A model generated the notes under the pieces. The model searched no databases and had not been told where the DNA came from. It saw only the letters and a program-made list of their open reading frames with translations. Shown in pieces: positions 1 to 7,910 of a stretch of DNA of 64,000 nucleotides. The DNA lies in the NCBI GenBank assembly GCA_900318345.1, contig ONKD01000014.1:41392-105391 (forward strand), written 5' to 3'. The first letter of the stretch is position 1. Each line of letters begins with the position of its first letter. This stretch comes from an uncultured Prevotellaceae bacterium (GTDB lineage: Bacteria > Bacteroidota > Bacteroidia > Bacteroidales > Muribaculaceae). A program made the translations under genes and the position numbers.

Positions 1-145
1 GTGTAACAGTCAACACCGTTTCCTTGCTCTCTTGTTCAATATAATTTGCCAAGAGCTTGTCATCATCTTCTTCACACGACGCAAACATCATTGTTGCCAT
101 TACTGCAAGTGCTACAGCACTAAGATTGTTCATAAACTTTTTCAT
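1..145 (-). CDS. Partial putative lipoprotein, N-terminal end only
   Basis: Reading leftward from the ATG at 145, the frame is open to the window edge. It encodes a short basic N-terminus (MKKFMNNL), a hydrophobic stretch and a lipobox-like FASC at about residues 21-24, followed by an acidic EEDDD run. That is a typical Bacteroidales type II signal peptide with an acidic stretch after the cysteine. Only about 48 residues are inside the window, so the family cannot be named. An in-frame ATG at 133 is an alternative start. Confidence 0.6.
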   Translation of the reverse strand, partial: MKKFMNNLSAVALAVMATMMFASCEEDDDKLLANYIEQESKETVLTVT

Positions 146-272
146 TGTTCTAATTATTTAAATGATTAATAATGTAAATATCATCGCTAAAAGCCATTGT
201 CAATAGCAATCCTATTGGTAGGCGTTCTGTAATGTGGAGACTCATGATTGACCATTTCTAACACTTGGATGC

Positions 273-309
273 GCAAAAAAACGGAAGACATTTGATAACG
301 CCTTCCGTT
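273..309 (-). terminator. Rho-independent terminator of the RyR/sigma operon
   Basis: An 8-bp perfect stem (AACGGAAG / CTTCCGTT) lies just beyond the 3' end of the gene ending at 334. In the minus direction it is followed by TTTTTTGCGC, giving the T-run of an intrinsic terminator. Confidence 0.7.
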
Positions 310-333
310 CCATATCTTGAGATGAATTTTATG

Positions 334-1434
334 TTATATCAGATCTTTCCAGGTGATGGGCCTGCCGCAGTGCTCACAGAACACCTGACTTTTGAAGATA
401 GGTTGATTGCATTGGGGACAGTAGTGCTGATCTGATTTATTGCCACGCATGCGACGTAATAGCTGCTGATGCAATTCAGTGTGGTCATTCTTGATCAGGT
501 CATAGCCCAGTTTGATCACGAGTTTAATGGTATTAAAAGCCATTTGGCGGTCATACTCTTTCTCGCCCTCGGTGAGCTGCGCGTAGGGTATCAGGTCAGG
601 ATGATGCATCTTCTCGTCATCTCGCTGGGAACCATAGGTCCACCCCTCATTCATTCGTTGACGAGCCCACACGTCATGAGCGTTCTCGGCGATGGCTTCC
701 CTCAATTCAAGCAGATCTTCATCCAGTTCGATGTCATCGACCACGATGGGCTGTGGGTTGTAGCTGCCGTCGGGCATTTTCACAGTCACAAGATAATTGG
801 TCGAGTCGCCCCATGCGTTCATAAAAACCGACTCATCAACAATGTCGCAATCATCGTAAGAGGCAGGGTCATGGATGCGCAGTTTGCGCTCTTTGGGCAG
901 ATAATCAATAACGACAATAGCATGGTTAGGCTCCTTGTAAGCCTCGGTGACAGTCGTCAACTTATTGTAATTGACAACAACCATCACATCGTGCCCGGTG
1001 GCGATGGCATTCACGATATCCTCAAGGGTGGCTTTATACTTGCGCTCTACCTGCAATTTTTCCTTTTCGAGCAGGCGCCCCATGCTGTGCAACGGCGTGC
1101 CTTGGTCATATAGCCACTTATTGTCTCGCGCTGCCTCACTCAGCAGGTTGGGGTCAATATTAATACCTTTGCGCTTGAGGATGTACTCCTCGCACAGCAC
1201 GTCACACAGGTTGCCCTCCGAGATGCCGGCACGCTCGGCCATGGGCAGGGTCTCGACTTCATCTTCCTGAACGCCCAACGCCTCGTCCATGCGCTGCATG
1301 GTCACGATAAACTCCTTCAGTTCCTCGTCATGTTGTATAGCCTCAAGCACCTGGGCCAGTTCCTCTGGGGTCACATCTCCATCGAGATACCTGTCAACCA
1401 GTTCGTCACTTATCTTGAATCTATTTGTTTGCAT
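334..1434 (-). CDS. Anti-sigma-like / C39-peptidase-like / RyR / zinc-ribbon fusion protein
   Basis: This 366-residue protein reads as four modules. Residues 8-50 (ELVDRYLDGDVTPEEL...) resemble the N-terminal helices of FecR-type anti-sigma proteins. Residues about 75-218 look like a papain-fold C39-type domain, with candidate Cys77 or Cys81, His171 in NHAIVVIDY and Asp189 in HDP. Residues about 245-313 form a RyR domain (HDVWARQRMNEGWTYG, HHPDLIPY, KEYDR, LGYDL). The C-terminus is a four-cysteine zinc ribbon (C339, C342, C353, C356). There is no signal peptide or membrane segment, so it is probably cytosolic. It overlaps the upstream sigma-factor gene by about 14 bp, which suggests coupled translation and a regulator pair. 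The RyR call is strong from the motif; the peptidase fold is weaker; the anti-sigma role is inferred from the N-terminus and context. Confidence 0.75.
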   Translation of the reverse strand: MQTNRFKISDELVDRYLDGDVTPEELAQVLEAIQHDEELKEFIVTMQRMDEALGVQEDEVETLPMAERAGISEGNLCDVLCEEYILKRKGINIDPNLLSEAARDNKWLYDQGTPLHSMGRLLEKEKLQVERKYKATLEDIVNAIATGHDVMVVVNYNKLTTVTEAYKEPNHAIVVIDYLPKERKLRIHDPASYDDCDIVDESVFMNAWGDSTNYLVTVKMPDGSYNPQPIVVDDIELDEDLLELREAIAENAHDVWARQRMNEGWTYGSQRDDEKMHHPDLIPYAQLTEGEKEYDRQMAFNTIKLVIKLGYDLIKNDHTELHQQLLRRMRGNKSDQHYCPQCNQPIFKSQVFCEHCGRPITWKDLI

Positions 1435-2077
1435 AGTGTTTGATGTCTTTTAGTGCGACCTTGGTCAATGCGGCCAGGGCGCGTTTTTTAATGTTATATA
1501 AATTAGCTACCGTGATACCCATCTCGTCTGCGACATCGGCAGGTTCACGTTCCGATAAGCATAGCTCGCGAATGACCATCACATATCTCGCATTGTTCAT
1601 TGCCGACAGCAGGCGTTCAGTATCAAAGTGGGCCTCGGAAGTGGCTTCACTGACATCGGGCGTCTTACGCTGAATCTGTTTCTCGGTCATTTCGTCGTTA
1701 TCCTGTTCTTCTTCGACTGTTTCGGGCTTCCAGTCTGGCACGAAATCACCCTTGTGCCTTATGAGGTACCTCACGGCAGTGCGGTTAATCCAACCTAACA
1801 AGGCAGCGGTGTCATTCACCAGTTTGAAACGGCGACAGTCATCTTCCATCAGGTGGAGAAAGATAGCGTTGCGTATTTCGTCAACCTCGGCTCGGCCACT
1901 GAAGATATAGCCGTTCCAGTATCGGCACAATTTCATGATTGGTTCGGACGAGAAGAACTTATCTGCTGCTTTAGTCGCCGCCCTTTTCATCTCATCAGTC
2001 GCACCGTTGACCACACCAACAATGATTTCTTGATATAGTTGTATTAAATCCATGAAAAAAGTTATTTTAGCATCCAT
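1421..2077 (-). CDS. ECF-like sigma-70 family factor
   Basis: About 218 residues. The middle (EIRNAIFLHLMEDDCRRF ... LLGWINRTAVRYLIRHK) resembles sigma region 2. After an acidic linker, the C-terminal 60 residues form a helix-turn-helix of the sigma region 4 type (LCLSEREPADVADEMGITVANLYNIKKRALAAL). It sits between two RyR-domain genes and overlaps both: about 11 bp with the upstream RyR gene if the ATG at 2077 is used, and about 14 bp with the downstream fusion gene. A downstream ATG at 2053 would remove the first overlap. The likely role is to direct RNA polymerase to a dedicated regulon under control of the downstream anti-sigma-like protein; that partnership is inferred from order and overlap. 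Confidence 0.7.
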   Translation of the reverse strand: MDAKITFFMDLIQLYQEIIVGVVNGATDEMKRAATKAADKFFSSEPIMKLCRYWNGYIFSGRAEVDEIRNAIFLHLMEDDCRRFKLVNDTAALLGWINRTAVRYLIRHKGDFVPDWKPETVEEEQDNDEMTEKQIQRKTPDVSEATSEAHFDTERLLSAMNNARYVMVIRELCLSEREPADVADEMGITVANLYNIKKRALAALTKVALKDIKHYANK

Positions 2078-2357
2078 CAATTGTTATGGTAGCGCCATGG
2101 GCCAATAACGATGAAATCACCGCCCTCACCGTTACACGGTCAACCTCTTTCTCGTCTTCACTCAGCATGTCGTAGGGGACAATACCGGGGTGTTCATTCT
2201 TGCTGTCATCACGGCGCTTACCCCATGTCCAGCCTTGACGTTGGCGCTCCTGCGCCCATTGGTCATGGACATTCCGAGCCAGAATCTCGACCAACCCTTC
2301 TAACTCGGTTGGCAAAGCTTTCATTTCGGCATCTAATAGTTTAGGTTGATTGTCCAT
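2067..2357 (-). CDS. Stand-alone RyR-domain protein
   Basis: A 96-residue protein made almost entirely of one RyR domain (residues about 20-88: NVHDQWAQERQRQGWTWG, RRDD, EHPGIVPYDML, EKEVDR). The same domain forms the middle of the third gene of this operon, at 334-1434. It is the first gene of the overlapping RyR, sigma, fusion operon. RyR domains are best known from ryanodine receptors and also occur in bacterial proteins. The ligand is not evident here; a small-molecule or nucleotide sensing role is only a guess. Confidence 0.75.
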   Translation of the reverse strand: MDNQPKLLDAEMKALPTELEGLVEILARNVHDQWAQERQRQGWTWGKRRDDSKNEHPGIVPYDMLSEDEKEVDRVTVRAVISSLLAHGATITIDGC

Positions 2358-2921
2358 AATTAGTTATGAATATCTGCTGCAAAAATACAAAGTTTCATTG
2401 ACTCACACAACATTTCTAGTTGCCAACTACAAGAAATCCAAATCAGTTTTATTTAACGTATTCATTTCTTTCAGCCCTTATTCCGTGTCGAGCGCAACCT
2501 CTATAAAACTACTTAATCCATTAGAGACGCACCTTACCCATAATCTATCAACCACATCACAAATCATTTCATTTTTTGCTGTCTCAAATAGGTTGAGTAG
2601 GATTTCCGCTCTGATGTGAGCCCAGTCACCGATGATAGTGCCGTTACCACTCTCAACCGATGCCCATGTTCTTCTATATCGTTAACCTCGAGGTCGCTGA
2701 ACCTGGGAACGACAAACATCTAGGGATGATACACCTATCGTTTACTAAATCTTTGGAGAAAAGCTTGCATACTCCAAGAATTTTGACGAAATTTGCATAC
2801 AAGTTGTGCGTAACGGTGATATTAGTCGTTTCTAATCCAACTCTAAATTACTAATAATTAGTAACATACAACCCATTTAAATATCTTTTTATTAACTTTT
2901 TAATCCCACCAAGCAATAACA
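2358..2921 (-). other. Intergenic region with possible gene remnant (about 2478-2660)
   Basis: No complete gene is supported in this 564-bp gap. On the minus strand, about 58 codons ending at a TAA at 2478-2480 read like coding sequence (it includes GDWAHIRAEILLNLFETAKN). The stretch is preceded by an in-frame stop and has no good start codon, so it may be a decayed 3' end of a gene. The right part (about 2780-2915) is AT-rich and resembles the region upstream of the gene at 6077. It presumably carries the promoter of the gene at 2922. Confidence 0.3.
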
Positions 2922-4340
2922 ATGAAAAAAAATCTTTTACTATTCTTTCTCTTGGCACTCTTGCTGTCAGCAACCACTTCCGCCAACGAATACGAATTTG
3001 AAGTGGATGGAATCTATTACACACGCCTCTTTGGAGAAATTCCTAGCGACACTGAAGTCAAAGTGACTTACGACAGTTCTTCTTATGGACCATCTTACAG
3101 CGGTGACATCACCATCCCTGCCAATGTCACTTATGAAGGCGCCACTTATTCCGTCACTGCCATCGACGATGGGGCGTTCTCTTGGTGCCCTGGCTTGACA
3201 AGTGTCTACATCTCCAGCTCTGTCAGATACATTGGCGACTATGCGTTCTCTTGGTGTACGGCCTTGACCAACATCGTCATCCCTAGTTCCGTCAAATACA
3301 TCGGCAATGGAGCGTTCGAAAACACTAAATGGTTTAACGATCAGCCTGACGGCCTTGTTTATGCTGGATTGATAGCATACAAATACAAAGGCAATATGCC
3401 TACAGGTACAAGCCTGGCTTTGTCCGAGGGCACTCTAGGCATCGCTGAAAATGCGTTCTATGGCTGCGAGGGTTTGGCGAGCATCGTCATTCCCAACTCC
3501 GTCACCACAATCGGGGACTATTCGTTCTCTTGGTGTACGGCATTGACCAGTGTATCCATCGGAAATTCTGTCCAATACATCGGAGACGAAGCGTTCGCCT
3601 ACTCTAGACTGACTAGCATCGACATCCCCAACTCAGCCACATCCATCGGTAATAATGCGTTCTATTGCTGCGAGAGCTTGACCAGTGTATCTATCGGCAA
3701 ATCTGTCTGGTCCATCGGTGACGATGTTTTTTATGGCTGCCGAAATCTGCTCAGCATAACAGTTGCTAGTGGCAATAGTAATTATGATTCCCGTGATAAC
3801 TGTAATGCCATCATTAGGACGACCTCAAATAAACTGATGACGGGTTGCCTGACTACCACCATCCCCAACTCTGTCACTTCCATCGGCCGCGGAGCGTTTG
3901 TCAGTGGATCAGGAATGACCATCCTCGTCATCCCCGGCTCCGTCAATACTATCGGTGGCTATTCTTTCGTTGAATGCAGTGATTTGGAAATCGTGAAATG
4001 TCTTGGCTCAGTGCCGCCTAGGATGACTGGAGCTGACATTTTCTCTGAGGACACCTATAACAATGCGACGCTGGTCGTGCCTCGTGGCAGTGAGGAGGCA
4101 TATGCTGCTACTGACGACTGGTGGCTTTTTAACAATATTGAAGGCTGGGACGTTACCAGTCCTGGCGACGTAAATGGCGATGGTCTGATGAACATCACCG
4201 ATGTTACCGTACTCATCGACTACCTACTGACCGGCAACAGCTCGGGCGTGTCAATAATAGGGGCTGACGTGGATGGTAATGGACAGGTGAATATCGCCGA
4301 CGTGACCGCACTCATCGACATGCTGCTCAGCGGTAATTAA
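2922..4340 (+). CDS. Secreted BspA-like leucine-rich-repeat protein with dockerin-like C-terminus
   Basis: 472 residues. A signal peptide (about residues 1-21, ending ATTSAN) is followed by BspA-type LRR_5 repeats with the core ...LTSVxIxxSVxxIGDxAFxxC, at least eight copies across about residues 55-370. The C-terminus has two calcium-binding-loop repeats, GDVNGDGLMNITDVTVLIDYLL and ADVDGNGQVNIADVTALIDMLL, as in dockerin type I pairs. BspA-like repeats mediate surface binding in other Bacteroidales, so an extracellular adhesion or scaffold role is plausible. The next gene starts 36 bp downstream and also has a dockerin-like pair. No cohesin domain was noticed in the window. Confidence 0.85.
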   Translation: MKKNLLLFFLLALLLSATTSANEYEFEVDGIYYTRLFGEIPSDTEVKVTYDSSSYGPSYSGDITIPANVTYEGATYSVTAIDDGAFSWCPGLTSVYISSSVRYIGDYAFSWCTALTNIVIPSSVKYIGNGAFENTKWFNDQPDGLVYAGLIAYKYKGNMPTGTSLALSEGTLGIAENAFYGCEGLASIVIPNSVTTIGDYSFSWCTALTSVSIGNSVQYIGDEAFAYSRLTSIDIPNSATSIGNNAFYCCESLTSVSIGKSVWSIGDDVFYGCRNLLSITVASGNSNYDSRDNCNAIIRTTSNKLMTGCLTTTIPNSVTSIGRGAFVSGSGMTILVIPGSVNTIGGYSFVECSDLEIVKCLGSVPPRMTGADIFSEDTYNNATLVVPRGSEEAYAATDDWWLFNNIEGWDVTSPGDVNGDGLMNITDVTVLIDYLLTGNSSGVSIIGADVDGNGQVNIADVTALIDMLLSGN

Positions 4341-4376
4341 AGAAATAGACATGTTTAACCTACAACCATAAACAAG

Positions 4377-5708
4377 ATGAAAAATTTATTGTTAACATTT
4401 GCAACATTGTTGCTGGCGACTTTCGCCACATTGGCATCAAACAATGAAACCCTCTCGGCTAATACTCTGAATGATGGAGTTTATTTAGATGAGGTTTATT
4501 TAGTATCGGTAGACATACTTGGTAATGAGGACTGGGTACAAATGATTCCAAGTTACGCATGCAGTAATCAAATTTTTTATGATTTCGTTGTTGATCTAAC
4601 AGGATCACGTGCACACTTTTATTTCTGGGCGGATGGGAAAAAATATGGCGCACCAGCCAAGGATACTCCCTTGGTTTTAGGGATAGCTACAGAGAATCAG
4701 GTAGTACCTTATGACCCCGCATCGGGTAATGAACTTTATTACTACACCACCGATGCTGGCTACAGTTACTTGCTGGAACTTATTCCGAGGTATGATGATG
4801 ACTACGAATTGGCAGGCTTCTATCTGTCATCTGCTCGTGGTGGTACAGTTGGCTTGCAGACTGAATTGGGAGATGTTGATTTGGATCATCGAGTAACAAT
4901 CTCAGATGTTACGGTCTTGATCGATTATCTATTAAATAACAATCTGAGTTATTATGTGGATAAGTATAATGCTGATGTTGACCAGGATGGCGCCATCAAT
5001 ATTTCAGACGTGACCACACTCATCGATAAACTGTTAGGCAAAGAACAGCCAAGTGAACCCTACGAGACTCCCGTTCCCGAGTTGACTATTGTTACCGATA
5101 CTGTTGCCGAGGTGGTTACATTCACCGCTACTGGTGAGGGAACTGTCGTCATTTACGTGAACTACTTCGACGGTAATGGCCCCCAGGCAGTTGCTACTGG
5201 ATACGGTCGGGCTACCTTCGAGATACCCTTCGGTGACGAGATGGTTTATGTTGGCGTTTGGGCAACCGCTCAGGCTGACGAGGATGCATTGGTTGGTAAG
5301 AGCGAGACCGAGTATGTTGAAATCCCCGCTAAGCAGGGTCCTGAGGATCCCCACATGGTAGGTTACTGGTTGGTAATGGTACAGGCCGATGGCACTGAGG
5401 AGTTTGTTCAGCTGCAACTGGGTGCAAATGGAGATTACGTGGCCGCTTATGACGTGGTTTATCCCCTCTATGTTAACGTTGGTAACTTCTACTTCATGAT
5501 CGACGGCGTACCTTACGGCGCTCCCGTGGATGGAACCGAGGCTAACTTGAATGGCTACCCAGTGAATAACCCGTTGATTGCTAATACTTCCAACACCTAC
5601 TACGTCGAATGTGGTTTCAGCTACGTCTTCAGTGTTAACTTAGTACTCGACGAAATTTCAGGTGAGGTCGCTGGCTACACTGCATACGTAGCTAGGGGTG
5701 GGTATTAG
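4377..5708 (+). CDS. Secreted protein with duplicated beta-domain flanking a dockerin-like pair
   Basis: 443 residues with a signal peptide (about 1-21). A domain at about 30-165 (YLVSVDI...FYFWADGKKYGAP...LSSARGG) recurs at about 328-443 (WLVMVQAD...FYFMIDGVPYGAP...YVARGG). Between them sits a dockerin-like pair (GDVDLDHRVTISDVTVLIDYLL / ADVDQDGAINISDVTTLIDKLL, about 167-225) and a beta-rich linker (about 230-320). A dockerin in mid-protein is unusual, as these are normally terminal. The gene lies 36 bp after a BspA-like gene with the same tail and probably shares its transcript. No enzyme motif was recognised. Confidence 0.75.
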   Translation: MKNLLLTFATLLLATFATLASNNETLSANTLNDGVYLDEVYLVSVDILGNEDWVQMIPSYACSNQIFYDFVVDLTGSRAHFYFWADGKKYGAPAKDTPLVLGIATENQVVPYDPASGNELYYYTTDAGYSYLLELIPRYDDDYELAGFYLSSARGGTVGLQTELGDVDLDHRVTISDVTVLIDYLLNNNLSYYVDKYNADVDQDGAINISDVTTLIDKLLGKEQPSEPYETPVPELTIVTDTVAEVVTFTATGEGTVVIYVNYFDGNGPQAVATGYGRATFEIPFGDEMVYVGVWATAQADEDALVGKSETEYVEIPAKQGPEDPHMVGYWLVMVQADGTEEFVQLQLGANGDYVAAYDVVYPLYVNVGNFYFMIDGVPYGAPVDGTEANLNGYPVNNPLIANTSNTYYVECGFSYVFSVNLVLDEISGEVAGYTAYVARGGY

Positions 5709-5750
5709 TCTCCATTTTAATGCCTGAATGTAACAAACCCGTTGGCGGAA

Positions 5751-5924
5751 TTAAGTAATCTCATACATGATTCGACCAACGGGCTTGTATAACGGTTTCC
5801 AATTCTTTTGGTTGAGGCGGTAGGCTACTTCTAGCTGAATGCGAACGTTCACAAAAAGATTCGACTGTTCTTCGGTATTCAAATCATAAGGATTTTGATG
5901 AAATTGGCGTACGGGTTGTTGCAT
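5751..5924 (-). pseudogene. Possible short ORF or gene remnant in a 368-bp gap
   Basis: A 57-codon minus-strand frame (begins MQQPVRQFHQNPYDL, ends GRIMYEIT) has a coding-like composition but no recognised family. It overlaps a long inverted repeat (ACAAACCCGTTGG at 5733-5745 against CCAACGGGCTTGT at 5776-5788), which could be a terminator for the upstream secreted-protein gene. Nothing else in 5709-6076 looks genic. It may be chance or a decayed C-terminus. Confidence 0.2.
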
Positions 5925-6039
5925 GCGCGATTTGAAATCATTGTTTTTATTACCACCGAATTACTGAAATCAGCGATATACGCCACTTTTTTGAACATCT
6001 TTTGATTAACTTTTTTATCCCACCATCGGGAAGTTTTGC

Positions 6040-6047
6040 TATTTTTG
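6040..6047 (+). promoter_or_regulatory. Bacteroidetes -7 box upstream of the TPR gene
   Basis: TATTTTTG matches the TAnnTTTG consensus 30 bp before the ATG at 6077. No -33 element at the usual 19-21 bp spacing was found. Confidence 0.45.
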
Positions 6048-6076
6048 CGGAGAATAATAACTCAAAAATTCAACTT

Positions 6077-7852
6077 ATGAAAAAAAACATCTTGTTATTG
6101 CTTTGTTTGTTTATCACATTTGCTGTAGTGGCGCAAAAGCAACAAGGCCTTGTAAGAACTATCGAGCGTCCTGGACAAAAGAGCGAGGGCATTAAAGGTG
6201 CGACTGTGAAAATCAATGGATATCCCAATGCACTAGTTAGTGGCAAAGGCGGCAAGTTTTCATTTGCCATTCAAGGGAAAAAACAAGGTGACCGATGCCT
6301 GGTCACCCGAGTTGAGAAGAAAGGATACACGCTGATTGACAAGATGCCAACTTTTGCCTATTCCATTTCAACACCAGTTGAAATAGTGATGGTATCAAAC
6401 AAACAACTCCAGCAGGACGAACAACGAATTCGTGGCAAAGCCGAGAAAAAAGCGGCTGCAATCTATGAGAAACGAATCGCTGAATTGGAGCGCCAACTCA
6501 ACGAAAAGACGATTAGCGAGGAGCAGTATCGCGAACAGTTGCAGCTGGTGTTTGATGGCCATGAGAATTTTCTCAAGATGATTGATGAAATGGCACGCCG
6601 TTATGCCATGACCGACTATAAGGGCATAAGCGAGATTAACCGCCAAATCCAGGAATGTATCGAGAACGCTGAGCTGGAACGCGCCGACTCCCTCATCAAC
6701 AGTAAAGGAGACATCAATCTGCGAAACCAAGAGCTACAGAATAAGAAGGAAACGACTCAAAAGCTTGCAGAGCTGCACAAGCAGGCCCAAGAAGATTACA
6801 AGATATCTCTCAACGACCTTGCACAAGACTTTTACAACAAGCATCTCATATGCGCAGCAAAATACCAAAATGATTCAGCTGCTTATTGGTTAGAACAACG
6901 AGCTGCTCTTGATGACACAACCAACATTGAATGGGTGATACGAGCAGGTCAGTTTATAGATGATTATTTATCTGACGACTCGCTTGCACTTGCATATTAT
7001 CAAAAAGCACTTTTTATTGCAAAGAACCACTATGACACACCTAATCAATGGGAAGCTTTCGCATTGAATAATATTGGATCCATTTACGGCAAAATAGGGA
7101 ATTATCCAACAGCTCTTGACTATTATTTCAAAGCGTTTGAAACCGACACTTTAGTATTAGGACTCTCAAACGAAAACACCGCAAATATTTTAAACAATAT
7201 AGGCCTCACATACTATGAACAAGGGGATTTTACCAAGGCTCTTGAATACTATAACAAAACATTAGATATTGAAAAGCAACTTGATGAAGCTTTACCCAAT
7301 ATTGCCAGAACATATAACAACATTGGACTTGTTTATTATGAGCTACATGAGTATAAAAGTGCTATTGAGTTTTATTTATTGTCTATTGATATTAAAGAAC
7401 AGATTTTAGGAACAAATCATTATGTAACTGCTCAATCATATAACAATATAGGGGCTGCTTATGTAAAAGAAGGAGAGTACAAGATTGCTACCGAATACAT
7501 TTTGAAAGCCATGGGCATTTTCGAAAAGGTTTTGGGTGAGAAACATCCTCATACGGCATCTTCTTACAACATTATGGGTCCTATATACGAAATTCAAGGC
7601 GAATATGAAAATGCACGTACTTATCTTTTTAAAGCTCTCAAGGCTCTTGGACCTAATGATTATCATGCAGCTTTCCCATATAACAATATCGCAAGTACCT
7701 ATTTTCAACAAGGTAATTATAGTAAAGCCGTAGAGTATTATTATAAGGCTCTCACTATCTTTGAAAAAATTAGTCCCAACCATCCTAACACCAAAGCAGT
7801 GAGAGAACATTATGAAAAAGCAAAAGAAGCACTGGAACAACAGAATAATTGA
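6077..7852 (+). CDS. Exported TPR protein with carboxypeptidase-regulatory-like domain (paralogue 1)
   Basis: 591 residues from the ATG at 6077, chosen because it begins a clean signal peptide (MKKNILLLLCLFITFAVVAQ); the frame is open a further 25 codons upstream. Residues about 22-110 form a beta-sandwich module (GLVRTIERPG, GATVKINGYPN, GKGGKFSF, KKGYTLID). Residues about 120-235 are coiled coil, and about 290-585 hold tandem TPR units of the NNIGxxYxxxGxYxxAxxYYxKAL type. The next gene encodes a paralogue with the same order, followed by a TIR protein. The likely place is the periplasm or outer-membrane face. The TPR half is visibly more AT-rich than the N-terminal third. Confidence 0.75.
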   Translation: MKKNILLLLCLFITFAVVAQKQQGLVRTIERPGQKSEGIKGATVKINGYPNALVSGKGGKFSFAIQGKKQGDRCLVTRVEKKGYTLIDKMPTFAYSISTPVEIVMVSNKQLQQDEQRIRGKAEKKAAAIYEKRIAELERQLNEKTISEEQYREQLQLVFDGHENFLKMIDEMARRYAMTDYKGISEINRQIQECIENAELERADSLINSKGDINLRNQELQNKKETTQKLAELHKQAQEDYKISLNDLAQDFYNKHLICAAKYQNDSAAYWLEQRAALDDTTNIEWVIRAGQFIDDYLSDDSLALAYYQKALFIAKNHYDTPNQWEAFALNNIGSIYGKIGNYPTALDYYFKAFETDTLVLGLSNENTANILNNIGLTYYEQGDFTKALEYYNKTLDIEKQLDEALPNIARTYNNIGLVYYELHEYKSAIEFYLLSIDIKEQILGTNHYVTAQSYNNIGAAYVKEGEYKIATEYILKAMGIFEKVLGEKHPHTASSYNIMGPIYEIQGEYENARTYLFKALKALGPNDYHAAFPYNNIASTYFQQGNYSKAVEYYYKALTIFEKISPNHPNTKAVREHYEKAKEALEQQNN

Positions 7853-7910
7853 TGAATCTAGCAAACCTTTGTTTCATTTACAATAGTCTATTGATAAATC
7901 ATGAACTGTT

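Noticed and set aside
6002-6076. Upstream start of the first TPR protein
   Set aside because: The 25 extra codons precede a perfect signal peptide start (MKKN) and contain the -7 box.
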